In this document: positions 18,377 through 27,409 of the stretch, piece by piece
Layout: every line of letters starts with the position of its first letter
Position numbering within the stretch: the stretch's first letter is position 1
Source: Bacteroidales bacterium
GTDB lineage: Bacteria; Bacteroidota; Bacteroidia; Bacteroidales; Salinivirgaceae
Assembly (NCBI GenBank): GCA_012519055.1
Contig: JAAYQU010000045.1
Location: forward strand, 1-64,000
Reading direction: 5' to 3'
DNA length: 64,000 nt
Translations under genes and position numbers: made by a program
The notes under the pieces: generated by a model
The model's database searches: none
Told to the model about the DNA's origin: nothing
The model's input: the letters and a program-made list of their open reading frames with translations, nothing else

Positions 18377-20332
18377 CTATTTGTCAGTTGACACTAATTT
18401 ATCCATTAACATTTTAATTTGCAGTACTGAGGAAACGCTCCATGCTTGCGAAATAGCTCCTCGTGGTTGATGTGGAGGGTCGCCGTCATACATCTCATTT
18501 ATAGTGCTAATACCGCGTACTGTCATATCCTCTTCGAAATTGAAGAAAATTTTATTTAATTCAGGCATAGCATCTTTGCCATACACCGACACAAGAGCTT
18601 TTGCGTAAAATTCAAGTAACCAAGGATGAACAGTTCCCTGATGATATGCCTGTTCTCGATCTGAATGTGAGCCGGTGAAATATGGTTTATATCTTTCATC
18701 AGCAGGGCTTAGTGTACGTAATCCTTTTTTAGTTAGCAATTTATGCTTAATGCAGTTTATTACATCAACCTTTTGATTGTCGTCAAGCATTGAGTAAGGC
18801 AATGCTGCAGCTATTATTTGATTTGGTCTTATGCTTTGAACTTGTTGCTGCGTTGTGCAATAGTCGGCAAGATAATTTTCTTCAGAAATCCAAAATTTAT
18901 TTATAAAGGATTGTTTTGTGACAGCGGGAATATGCTCCCATTTTTTCAAGAACGCTTTATCATTTAGCTCTTTTGCTATTTCAACAGCAAAACAAACAGC
19001 ATTGTACCATAAAGCATTTACTTCAACAGCATATCCTTTTCTTAATGTTACAGGTTTGTTTTTATCACGTGCATTCATCCATGTTTGAGGATAATTGTCT
19101 AATCCAGAGTAGATTAAGCAGTGATCAGTCATTTTTATATTACATTCTGTACCTGTATAGTAGTTATCTAAAATTGATTTGATAGATTTCCAGTATTTTT
19201 GAGTTAATGTGTCGAATGATATATGATCTTTGAGCTGTTGTATGGCATAAATAAACCATAGTGGAGTATCTACACTTTTTTCTTGCTCAATATTACCTCC
19301 ATTCAATGATTGAGGAAATAATCCATTTTTAAGTTGTTTCTGAGCAGTGTCGAGAACGTCCATAAATCTCTGATATTTGTTTAATGGCAATGTTATGCCT
19401 GGTGCAGCTATAAAAGCGTCGCGAGATCGTGAATCAAACCAGTGATAACCTGCCACTATGTAAGTGTTTTTTCCTTGTTTTTCAATAAATTGGTGTGCAG
19501 AGTTGTAAAGACAGTTTTCAAAGTTTGTACGAGGTATACGGCCTTTTTCTACAGCTGCAAAGCGTCTTTTCATTTTTAACGCACTCATAGGTTCAGTGCC
19601 TGCAACTAATACAACGGTTTCTCCCTTTCGCATAGGTAATTCAAAATATCCGGGAGTAAAAAGATCTTCCTTGTATGGGTATCCACGCTCTTGTTCTTCT
19701 TGATATTCAATGTTGTAAAACCAGTCTGGCATGTGAACAAACTCGGGTGTTTTATTTGTTTGCATGTATAGATATGGGTACTCTTCATACATTTTTATTC
19801 TGATACCATTGTCAATCATTTCTGGTCTTACATTGGCATACATATTTGCTTTGGAAAGTTCGTGAACACCGCGGAATGCAAGTAATGATTTGAGTCTTAG
19901 GGTGATAGGTTTGGGAGTTTCGAGAACCGTATATCTTATTAACGCTCTACATTCTTCGTCATCTAGAATTTGCTCAACACCTAGTTTAACATCCCCGACA
20001 TTGTAAACAATAGTTGGAACAACGTCAACCGACAAATATTCAATATACTTGTGTCCTCTTGGTTCATATACTCCACCACTAAATTTATGTATTCCAAGAT
20101 TAAATTCATATTTGTCAAATACAATGGTCGGCATTACCATGCTTAACAAAACATGTCTGTTATTATCATTTTCTTTTATTGGACAAACCAATAGTCCGTG
20201 ATATTTTCTTGTGTTACAGTTAATTATGGTTGTACTTCCATAAGCTCCAGAACGATTAGTTCGAATAAACTCATGTTTAAGAGAAAATTCCAGGTTTATT
20301 AATTGGTCTTTTTCAAATTTCAAGTAGCTCAT
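18377..20332 (-). CDS. Glycogen debranching enzyme (amylo-alpha-1,6-glucosidase)
   Basis: A 651-residue GH133-type enzyme that removes alpha-1,6-linked glucose stubs from glycogen. The N-terminal beta-sandwich begins with the characteristic EFIRTNRSGAYGSTTIINC and NTRKYHGLLV. The C-terminal (alpha/alpha)6 barrel shows GYHWFDSRSRDAFIAAPG, DTPLWFIYAIQQL, EVNALWYNAVCF and YHQGTVHPWLLEF. There is no signal peptide. It is the first gene of the four-gene glycogen cluster and is separated from the (p)ppGpp synthetase gene by 250 bases that should contain the cluster promoter; no clear consensus match was found there. Confidence 0.92.
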   Translation of the reverse strand: MSYLKFEKDQLINLEFSLKHEFIRTNRSGAYGSTTIINCNTRKYHGLLVCPIKENDNNRHVLLSMVMPTIVFDKYEFNLGIHKFSGGVYEPRGHKYIEYLSVDVVPTIVYNVGDVKLGVEQILDDEECRALIRYTVLETPKPITLRLKSLLAFRGVHELSKANMYANVRPEMIDNGIRIKMYEEYPYLYMQTNKTPEFVHMPDWFYNIEYQEEQERGYPYKEDLFTPGYFELPMRKGETVVLVAGTEPMSALKMKRRFAAVEKGRIPRTNFENCLYNSAHQFIEKQGKNTYIVAGYHWFDSRSRDAFIAAPGITLPLNKYQRFMDVLDTAQKQLKNGLFPQSLNGGNIEQEKSVDTPLWFIYAIQQLKDHISFDTLTQKYWKSIKSILDNYYTGTECNIKMTDHCLIYSGLDNYPQTWMNARDKNKPVTLRKGYAVEVNALWYNAVCFAVEIAKELNDKAFLKKWEHIPAVTKQSFINKFWISEENYLADYCTTQQQVQSIRPNQIIAAALPYSMLDDNQKVDVINCIKHKLLTKKGLRTLSPADERYKPYFTGSHSDREQAYHQGTVHPWLLEFYAKALVSVYGKDAMPELNKIFFNFEEDMTVRGISTINEMYDGDPPHQPRGAISQAWSVSSVLQIKMLMDKLVSTDK

Positions 20333-20469
20333 ATCTAGGGTGTTAAATATATATACTTTTTATCTAGAGATTGCATAAATATAATAATTTTTGTCAATTC
20401 TCATGTTTATTTTTGGCAATAAATGAGTGAATTTATTGTTACAAAATTTTTAATGTTTATAAATCCCAT

Positions 20470-20489
20470 ATGTTTTACATATAAAACAT
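20470..20489. repeat. Perfect inverted repeat between spoT and glycogen cluster
   Basis: ATGTTTTA (20470-20477) and TAAAACAT (20482-20489) form a perfect 8-base inverted repeat around CATA. It lies about 140 bases before the debranching gene and 94 past the stop of the (p)ppGpp synthetase gene. It could be an operator for the glycogen cluster or a weak AT-rich terminator. The rest of 20333-20582 is AT-rich with nothing recognisable. Confidence 0.4.
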
Positions 20490-20582
20490 TCCGTATCTGT
20501 TTTATAATGACGTTTATATAAAAAAGGCTTATTGTATTGAATTGGTGTAAAATGTATATGTATATCACGAAAAAAGAGTTTG

Positions 20583-22763
20583 TTACATAGGTCTCAGTAC
20601 ATTATCGACACCTTGTATCTTTCTTAATTTTGACATAATATCATTCAAATCCTCTATGCTTCTCACATATAGTTCAAAAGAACCATCAAAAATACCGTCG
20701 TGAGTGTAAATATTTATAGAACGTATATTTACATCTAACTCTTTACTTAAAACTGTAGTGATGTCACTAACTAATCCAATTCTGTCTACTCCAGATATTC
20801 TTAAATCCGACAAAAATGCTTTCTGTTCCCGACTAAACCAATCTACTTCAACTATTTTATTTCCTTGTTGTGAAGATAGTCTTACGGCTTCTGGACAACT
20901 AACATGATGTATCTCAATAATGTTTTGATGCATTTTAAATCCCATTACAGGATCTCCGGGAATAGGTCTACAACAGTCAGCCAATGTGTAATTGTACTTT
21001 ATATTATTAGTTGTTGGTTTATCAGCTTCTTTTGTGGTGTTTTCTTTGCTTTTAATAGTCCAGAACAATATTTTTTTCTCAGGTGAGCTTTGTCTAAGTA
21101 TTTTTCTCAGGATATCTAAATTTAGTTCTTGTTCGGATAAATAGGCAAAAACAAATCTGTCTTCCTTGTCTTGTTCAATATCGTAATGTAATTTTACTTT
21201 TTCAATGATTCTTGGTGTTACAGTTAAATTCAGCTCGGTTAGTAAATTGTTTAATTTTTTTTGTCCAACATTTGCTTTTTTATCTACTTCCTGATTTATT
21301 GCTTTGCGTAAACTATATCGAGCCTTAGCAGTTTGCACAATATTAAGCCAATCAAAACTTGGTTTTTGCTTTTGTGATGTAATAATCTCAATTTGATCAC
21401 CATTTTTTAGTTCATAGCTTAGTGGCATGTTTCTGTGGTTTACTTTGGCAGAAATTGCTCTATTCCCAATGTCTTCATGAATAGCATATGCAAAATCCAA
21501 GGCAGTTGCTCCTTGAGGAAATGAATGCATATCCCCTTTAGGAGTAAAAATAGTTATTTTTGATGTTGTTAAAATTGATTTTATGTTATCCATAAATTCA
21601 TCAGTATCGGGGTCTGCTGTTACAATTGCTTCGCGCATTATGTCGTACAAGTTGTCAAGCCCCCCTTCATTACTTTGATTGCCTTTATATTTAAAATGAG
21701 CTGCATGGCCAAATTCGGCAATTTCGTCCATTCTTCTTGTCCTTATTTGGACTTCTACCCATTGTCCATTCGGTCCCATTACGGTTGAATGCAAAGATTC
21801 GTACCCGTTTTCTTTTGGTGTAGTTACCCAATCTCTTAATCTGTCTGGCCGAGGAGTATAAATATCGGTAACTATAGAATAAATTTTGAAGCATTGTTCT
21901 TTTTCACTACCCTCATCTTCTTTTGGCGTGAAAATTATTCTGATTGCAAATAAATCATATATCTCTTCAAATGGTATTCCTTTTTTTATCATTTTTTGAT
22001 ATATTCCATATAAACTTTTAGGGCGACCGGAAATATCAAAATCGTACTTTTTTTCAGTAAGATGAGCTGCAATAGGAAGCGAGAACTTGTTAATAAACAT
22101 TGTTCTTTGGGCATCAGTGTTTTTAAGCTTTCGTTCTATTTCGGCGCACTCTTTCGGTTGTTTAATTCTAAAAGCATTATCTTCTAACTCGGTTTTTATG
22201 GTGTACAAGCCTATACGATGAGCGATAGGGGCAAAAATATAAAAAGTTTCTGATGCTATTCTTAGCTGTTTGTGGCGTGGCATCGAGTCTAAAGTACGTA
22301 TGTTGTGTAATCTGTCTGCCAATTTTATCAGCATAACTCTAATGTCTTGCGACATCGTTATCAATATTTTCTTAAAATTTTCTGACTGCATTGAGTTTGT
22401 TACACTAATCGCACCGCTTATTTTCGTTAAACCATCAACCATTATGGATATTTCCTCGCCAAACTCATTTTTTATCTCTTCAACTGTAACTTCCGTGTCT
22501 TCAACCACATCGTGCAAAAGTGCAGCAACCATTGACGTTGTTCCCAAGTTTAATTCCGTACAACAGATTTGTGCAACATAAATAGGATGCAGAATGTATG
22601 GTTCTCCCGATTTACGCCTTGTAGGGTAATGTGCTTTATGTGCAAACTCGAAGGCTTTTCGTAGCAACTTTATTTTTTCATCGTCATGGCAACGTGGACA
22701 CGATGAAATTAAATTTTCAAAACTTGACAGTACATATTTTTGTTCTTGAAGAGTAAAATCCAT
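20583..22763 (-). CDS. Bifunctional (p)ppGpp synthetase/hydrolase (RelA/SpoT)
   Basis: The stringent-response enzyme, 726 residues. The HD hydrolase domain is intact (HDVVEDT, residues 84-90; HRIGLYTIK). The synthetase domain includes IYDLFAIRIIF, RLRDWVTTPKENGYESLH and VEVQIRT. A TGS domain (ITIFTPKGDMHSFPQGATAL) begins near residue 415, and a C-terminal ACT domain covers about 650-726 (DRIGLVSDITTVLSKELDVN). Both catalytic motifs are present, so both synthesis and breakdown of the alarmone are expected. It is divergent from a glycosyltransferase gene and has no operon partner. Confidence 0.95.
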   Translation of the reverse strand: MDFTLQEQKYVLSSFENLISSCPRCHDDEKIKLLRKAFEFAHKAHYPTRRKSGEPYILHPIYVAQICCTELNLGTTSMVAALLHDVVEDTEVTVEEIKNEFGEEISIMVDGLTKISGAISVTNSMQSENFKKILITMSQDIRVMLIKLADRLHNIRTLDSMPRHKQLRIASETFYIFAPIAHRIGLYTIKTELEDNAFRIKQPKECAEIERKLKNTDAQRTMFINKFSLPIAAHLTEKKYDFDISGRPKSLYGIYQKMIKKGIPFEEIYDLFAIRIIFTPKEDEGSEKEQCFKIYSIVTDIYTPRPDRLRDWVTTPKENGYESLHSTVMGPNGQWVEVQIRTRRMDEIAEFGHAAHFKYKGNQSNEGGLDNLYDIMREAIVTADPDTDEFMDNIKSILTTSKITIFTPKGDMHSFPQGATALDFAYAIHEDIGNRAISAKVNHRNMPLSYELKNGDQIEIITSQKQKPSFDWLNIVQTAKARYSLRKAINQEVDKKANVGQKKLNNLLTELNLTVTPRIIEKVKLHYDIEQDKEDRFVFAYLSEQELNLDILRKILRQSSPEKKILFWTIKSKENTTKEADKPTTNNIKYNYTLADCCRPIPGDPVMGFKMHQNIIEIHHVSCPEAVRLSSQQGNKIVEVDWFSREQKAFLSDLRISGVDRIGLVSDITTVLSKELDVNIRSINIYTHDGIFDGSFELYVRSIEDLNDIMSKLRKIQGVDNVLRPM

Positions 22764-23086
22764 TTTTGTTTTTGTAATTATATAAAAAACTTTATATCGT
22801 ACTTTTAACGGTTAAAATTAGTCATTAATTTTAAACTTATACCTAATACAGCCTAAATTTATAAGTTTGTCAACACAACTATTTTAATAAATATTATCTT
22901 GTTTAGGTTGCTTCTAAAAATTGATTATTTTTGCATCCTGTTAACCTGCATTTTTATGTAAAAATATTGGATAATAGAGTTTTAGCTATTAAAAGCATAA
23001 CCTGCAATCAAAATTCGAAAAAACAGATATTATATAAGCATTAAATAGGTTTTTTGCTATTTGTACCGTTTACAATTTATAAAACA
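22764..23086. other. Divergent intergenic region, spoT / GT2
   Basis: AT-rich DNA without an ORF. A plus-strand TATTTTTG at 22926-22933 fits the Bacteroidota -7 element, but the nearest upstream TTG triplets are 15 and 24 bases away, so the promoter call is weak and would leave a leader of about 145 bases before the GT2 gene. No minus-strand promoter for the (p)ppGpp synthetase was recognised. Confidence 0.3.
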
Positions 23087-24094
23087 ATGAAGTCAAGAAT
23101 CGCAATTGCAATACTTAATTGGAACGGCGTTCATTATCTCGAAAAATTTTTGCCATCCATTATTGAACATTCAACACATCACGATATTTCAATATGGATT
23201 ATTGACAATGGCTCTACAGATAATTCGGTATCGTTTGTGAAAAATAATTTTCAACAGGTAAATTTAGTCTGCTTAGACAAAAACTATGGATTTACCGGTG
23301 GATACAATAAGGGATTGCAAAAGATTGATGCAGAATATTATATAATATTAAATTCAGATATTGAGGTTACTCCAAATTGGATATTTCCGATAATTAATGA
23401 ATTTGAGAAAAATGAAAAAATAGCTGCAGCAGCCCCAAAACTTCTGTCATATACTGATAGAGATACTTTTGAATATGCTGGCGCAGCAGGAGGCTTTATC
23501 GATTATTTAGGATATCCGTTTTGTAGAGGTCGTATAATTTCAAAACTTGAAAAGGATTACGGACAATATGATACTTCAATTCCCGTTTTTTGGGCAAGTG
23601 GAGCGTGTATGTTTGTCAGAGCTGAGGTTTTTCATAATCTTGGAGGATTCGATGACAATTTTTTTGCTCACATGGAAGAGATTGACCTATGTTGGAGAAT
23701 GAAAAACGCCGGTTATCAGGTCTATAATTGTCACAATTCGGCAGTTTACCATGTTGGAGGAGGAACCCTCCCAAATGATAGCCCTAAGAAAATATTTTTA
23801 AACTATAGGAATAATCTTTTACTTTTATACAAGAATCTTAAAAAAAGAAATTTGGTAAAGGTTTTGTTCATACGCTTTTTCTTGGATTTAGCCTCAGCGT
23901 TGATATTTTTTATACAGGGTAAATTTAAGTTTTCGTTGGCAATGTTTAAAGCCTATCGGAGTTTTTTTTCAATGCGTAAGCAGTACAGTATCAATAGGGT
24001 AGGCTTGAAAACCTTTCCTGAAATATGGACAAAAAGCATTGTAATTAACTTTTTTATTTTAGGCAAAAAGAAATTTAGCGATTATATTAAATAA
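23087..24094 (+). CDS. GT2 family glycosyltransferase
   Basis: A 335-residue inverting glycosyltransferase with a GT-A fold: MKSRIAIAILNWNG start, IWIIDNGSTDNSV, the DXD-like NSDIEVTP, and the acceptor-side GGFDDNFFAHMEEIDLCWR. A hydrophobic segment near residue 270 (FFLDLASALIFFIQG) suggests membrane association. It resembles rhamnosyl- or galactofuranosyl-type transferases acting on surface glycans. The ATG at 23087 is preferred to a TTG at 23054, because the upstream residues do not fit the family start. It stands alone with the coiled-coil gene downstream; the sugar is unknown. Confidence 0.9.
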   Translation: MKSRIAIAILNWNGVHYLEKFLPSIIEHSTHHDISIWIIDNGSTDNSVSFVKNNFQQVNLVCLDKNYGFTGGYNKGLQKIDAEYYIILNSDIEVTPNWIFPIINEFEKNEKIAAAAPKLLSYTDRDTFEYAGAAGGFIDYLGYPFCRGRIISKLEKDYGQYDTSIPVFWASGACMFVRAEVFHNLGGFDDNFFAHMEEIDLCWRMKNAGYQVYNCHNSAVYHVGGGTLPNDSPKKIFLNYRNNLLLLYKNLKKRNLVKVLFIRFFLDLASALIFFIQGKFKFSLAMFKAYRSFFSMRKQYSINRVGLKTFPEIWTKSIVINFFILGKKKFSDYIK

Positions 24095-24189
24095 AATCAT
24101 TTCATTAAATTTAAGTACTTTGATGCCCTAATTTACGTTGACTGTATTAAATCATACTAATTTGTAAAATTTATAATACTATTATTCAA

Positions 24190-25458
24190 ATGAAAGATTT
24201 GTTAATTGTTATTGTAGCATTTCTATTTGTTACCTTTAATCTAAATGGTAAAAATTTTAACCCGATTTTACTGCAAAATCAAAATTATCAGAATGATACA
24301 ATTGGCTCAGATTTAACTAATTATATTATAGAGCAAGCATTTTTAAAAATAGATTCGTTAGAAAATGTGATTGATATATACTCTGATTCAATTGCTGAAT
24401 TTCAACAAATGGTTGAGTCAGACAATATGTTTTCTAACTCAATGTTACTTAGGGCGGATTCGTTAAAACAAGCTTGTGATCATTGGGAACATACAGCAGA
24501 TTCAATAGAAAAAAAATATCAAAAATTAACCGAAGATAATGTTGACTTGAACAATAAAATAACTGATCTACGTCAGGAAATATTGAAACAAAAGGAACTT
24601 ATTGAAAATCAAACAGCACAGCTAAAAGAAAAGGATGCAATAATTAAACAAAAAGAGGAGTTATACAATCTCGCAGTTCTAGATTCCAAAATAGGTTTAG
24701 TGACCTTAGAAGGTAAACTAAGTGCAAAAGAGCAAGAGACATCGGGTAGGTTACGAGAAATAGAATTGCTAAGACAAAGCGTTCAAGAAAAACAGCGCGA
24801 TATAGATCGTAAAGATGAAGAGATATCGAAAATGTCTTCTAAGTATGAAGAAAATAAAAGGACTATTGATTCGCTTCGCGACACTCTGTCAATGGCTCAA
24901 CAATCTTATATTAAGGTAGATCAAGAGCGAAAGCATGCAAAATTAGAAGCAGCAGAGTTGAGAGCCCGACTCGCTTCAAGAGATAAGCGTGAAAAACAAG
25001 TCGCTGTTGTTCAAGGGGTTGCGTTGCGAACATATAGAACACCCCTCTATATGTTGGCTCCAAAAGATATTAATAACTATGAGAGTTATGAGATAACTAA
25101 TGAAAATGCAGGAAGTGTTGAGTTTGATTTAATTACTGGCGCGACTGTTCGTTTAGTAAAATTGTCAAAAGAGGAAGCGCGCTATACTACAGATTTTGGT
25201 TGGTTTATCGGATTTGGTGGAAAAAACCTGTTTAAAAACTTTTATTTTGGTCCAAATATCAAAATATTTGACTTTTTACATATCAATGCAGGTGTAAATA
25301 TCGCAGAATTTCGTGTTCTCAAAAAGGGATTTAGCGAAGGAGATGTTTTACCCTTAGGCGTTTCAATCCCGACAGTAAATCAATGGAAATTTAATGCCTA
25401 CTTTACACTTTCCTTTGATTTTGAGTTGATAACACAAGTAGCTGGTAAGTTAAAGTAG
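24190..25458 (+). CDS. Exported coiled-coil protein, unknown function
   Basis: A 422-residue protein I do not recognise. A signal peptide is likely (LLIVIVAFLFVTFNLNG). Residues of about 50-265 form a long coiled coil rich in Glu, Lys, Gln and Asp (ELIENQTAQLKEKDAIIKQK, QERKHAKLEAAELRARLASR). The C-terminal 150 residues are strand-rich and aromatic (YTTDFGWFIGFGGKNLFKN, NAYFTLSFDFELITQ) and resemble a small beta-barrel or membrane-proximal domain. The design, with a periplasmic rod ending in a beta domain, suggests an envelope structural protein. It follows the GT2 gene by 95 bases and precedes an amylase gene; no functional link is evident. Confidence 0.7.
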   Translation: MKDLLIVIVAFLFVTFNLNGKNFNPILLQNQNYQNDTIGSDLTNYIIEQAFLKIDSLENVIDIYSDSIAEFQQMVESDNMFSNSMLLRADSLKQACDHWEHTADSIEKKYQKLTEDNVDLNNKITDLRQEILKQKELIENQTAQLKEKDAIIKQKEELYNLAVLDSKIGLVTLEGKLSAKEQETSGRLREIELLRQSVQEKQRDIDRKDEEISKMSSKYEENKRTIDSLRDTLSMAQQSYIKVDQERKHAKLEAAELRARLASRDKREKQVAVVQGVALRTYRTPLYMLAPKDINNYESYEITNENAGSVEFDLITGATVRLVKLSKEEARYTTDFGWFIGFGGKNLFKNFYFGPNIKIFDFLHINAGVNIAEFRVLKKGFSEGDVLPLGVSIPTVNQWKFNAYFTLSFDFELITQVAGKLK

Positions 25459-25485
25459 GAGAGATGTAGCACTCAGTTTTCGTTT
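25456..25485 (+). repeat. Possible decayed copy of REP-like hairpin
   Basis: The stop codon TAG of the coiled-coil gene begins a stretch (TAGGAGAGATGTAGCACTCAG) that aligns with the hairpin at 27338-27366 (TAGAGACGCAGCATCTCAG), which also supplies the stop codon of its gene. Pairing is lost in this copy. The similarity is short and could be chance. Confidence 0.3.
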
Positions 25486-25571
25486 TTATTCTTTAGTTTT
25501 CTACAACTACTAAATGCTTATTTAGAGGGATTTATTACAAAACCTGAATCTTTATTATTGTTAGTTGTATC

Positions 25572-25586
25572 ATGGTTGCAAACCAT
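25572..25586. promoter_or_regulatory. Palindrome upstream of the GH13 amylase gene
   Basis: ATGGTT and AACCAT flank GCA, giving the 15-base palindrome ATGGTTGCAAACCAT, 65 bases before the amylase start codon. The shape and TTGCAAAC core recall LacI-family operators of sugar genes. No regulator gene is nearby, and the assignment is inference. Confidence 0.35.
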
Positions 25587-25650
25587 TTAGGTTTTAATGT
25601 GATCTTAAACTGAAAAATTTAGTAAATTAGCGCACGCTAAAACAAAAACT

Positions 25651-27342
25651 ATGAATATATATCAGGTTTTTACTCGACTCTTTCGTGTTGATGAAGGCAT
25701 GAATGTTCCTTTTGGCACGATTAAAGAAAATGGATGCTCAAAATTTAATCACTTTTCGGTTGAAGCGTTAAATGAGTTCGTTAAGCTTGGAATAACGCAC
25801 GTATGGTTTACCGGTGTTATAAGGCACGCTTCGTGTACAAAATATGTTGAATATGCTCTACTACCTGATAATCCCCGCATAGTAAAAGGTGTTGCAGGCT
25901 CGCCATATGCAATTAAAGATTATTTTGATGTTGACCCTGATTTATCAGAAAACATACCAAACCGTATGGATGAGTTTGAACAACTTGTCAAAAGATGCCA
26001 TGACGTTGGTTTAAAGGTTATTATTGATTTTGTTCCCAATCACGTAAGCAGGAATTATTTTTCACAAAAACTACCCTTAGGCATTTCAAATATTGGTAGT
26101 GATGATATTGCTAATAAGCAATTTAACCCAAATAATAACTATTATTATGTAGGTAAACGATTGACTTTACCAGACAAAATTAATTTTCCATATACAATTG
26201 ATTCTGAAGATTATATTGAAGAACCTGCAAAAGCTACGGGTAACAATGTCTTCAATTCAAAACCAAATATAAATGATTGGTATGAGACGGTAAAATTGAA
26301 TTATGGCGTAAATTATAAAAATAATAGTAGTCATTTCAGTCCTATTCCCGACACATGGCATAAAATGTTGGATATACTGCTTTTTTGGGCAAAAAAGGGT
26401 ATAGACGCTTTTCGTGTTGATATGGCAGAAATGGTTCCAGTCGAGTTTTGGAATTGGGCAATTGCAAATGTCAAACAACACTACCCCGATCTGTTATTTA
26501 TTGGAGAGGTATATAATCCACAACAATACAGGAATTTTATTTACCATGGAGGGTTTGATCTTTTATACGACAAGGAGCAGTTTTATAATTTTATGCGTGA
26601 AATAATTACGAATAAAGGCTCGGCAAAACTTTTAACCGACTGTTGGTGGAAACAAGAAGGATTGGACAAACACTTGGTGCGCTTTCTTGAAAATCATGAT
26701 GAGCAAAGAATAGCCTCAAAGCAATTCTGTAATAATCCTTTCTATGTCCAATCCGCTATGGTTGTTGCTGCAACAATGCACCGAGGTCCTTTGATGATTT
26801 ATTTTGGACAGGAAATAGGTGAAAAAGCTGCTGATAGTGAAGGTTTTAGCGGTTCAGATGGAAGAACCACAATTTTTGATTATTGGCGTATAGAAGAGTA
26901 TCAAAAGTGGGTCAACTACGGTAAATTCAGTGTTAATAAATTATCAGATGAGCAACAAAAATTAAGAAAATTTTACTCTGATTTGCTGAACTTAAGACAA
27001 AAATATAGACAAATACTAGATTCCTCCTTTTTCGACCTAATGTATGTCAATCAAAACAACTTAGATATTGATAAGATTTTTGCTTATTTACGATATTTTG
27101 AACACAATATCTTATTAGTTGTTGCTAATTTTGACTGCAACAAAAAACACTCATTTACGCTCAACTTTCCTGAACATGCGTTTGAAATGATTGGTCTAGA
27201 CAGAGGTAAGTCATTAAATATTAAAGGAGTCTTTTGCAATAACGATACAATCTTAACCTCTGTCAACGAATTGATAATAAGTGGCTTACAAATAGATATT
27301 GATAAGCATACTGCCTATATTTTTCAAATATCAGTAGAGTAG
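25651..27342 (+). CDS. GH13 alpha-amylase family enzyme
   Basis: A 563-residue glycoside hydrolase of family 13. The conserved regions are in order: I, VIIDFVPNHVSR near residue 130; II, GIDAFRVDMAEMVP with the catalytic Asp; III, FIGEVYNPQQ with the catalytic Glu; IV, FLENHDEQRI with the transition-state Asp. The start MNIYQVFTRLFR has no signal peptide, so the enzyme is cytoplasmic and would act on internal alpha-glucan or imported maltodextrins. A C-terminal beta domain closes the protein. It is not adjacent to the glycogen cluster but could work with it. The stop codon lies inside a REP-like hairpin. Confidence 0.9.
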   Translation: MNIYQVFTRLFRVDEGMNVPFGTIKENGCSKFNHFSVEALNEFVKLGITHVWFTGVIRHASCTKYVEYALLPDNPRIVKGVAGSPYAIKDYFDVDPDLSENIPNRMDEFEQLVKRCHDVGLKVIIDFVPNHVSRNYFSQKLPLGISNIGSDDIANKQFNPNNNYYYVGKRLTLPDKINFPYTIDSEDYIEEPAKATGNNVFNSKPNINDWYETVKLNYGVNYKNNSSHFSPIPDTWHKMLDILLFWAKKGIDAFRVDMAEMVPVEFWNWAIANVKQHYPDLLFIGEVYNPQQYRNFIYHGGFDLLYDKEQFYNFMREIITNKGSAKLLTDCWWKQEGLDKHLVRFLENHDEQRIASKQFCNNPFYVQSAMVVAATMHRGPLMIYFGQEIGEKAADSEGFSGSDGRTTIFDYWRIEEYQKWVNYGKFSVNKLSDEQQKLRKFYSDLLNLRQKYRQILDSSFFDLMYVNQNNLDIDKIFAYLRYFEHNILLVVANFDCNKKHSFTLNFPEHAFEMIGLDRGKSLNIKGVFCNNDTILTSVNELIISGLQIDIDKHTAYIFQISVE

Positions 27343-27366
27343 AGACGCAGCATCTCAGTCTCTACT
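27338..27366. repeat. REP-like hairpin, also possible terminator
   Basis: AGTAGAGAC (27338-27346) and GTCTCTACT (27358-27366) form a perfect 9-base stem with an 11-base loop GCAGCATCTCA. The TAG stop codon of the amylase gene is inside the left arm. The GTAGAGACGC...GTCTCTAC form resembles small palindromic repeats scattered in other genomes. It is not followed by a T-tract, so REP-like is preferred to intrinsic terminator. Confidence 0.65.
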
Positions 27367-27375
27367 TGAAAATAT

Positions 27376-27409
27376 GTGATAATCCGTTTAATTCGTGTTA
27401 TTTGTGTTC
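27376..27409 (+). repeat. Dispersed intergenic repeat, copy 2
   Basis: A 34-base element beginning GTGATAATCCGTT and ending TTGTGTTC, matching 1227-1260 at 29 of 34 positions. It fills the gap between the converging amylase and ribBA genes, touches the ribBA stop codon and follows the REP-like hairpin by 9 bases. Confidence 0.7.
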
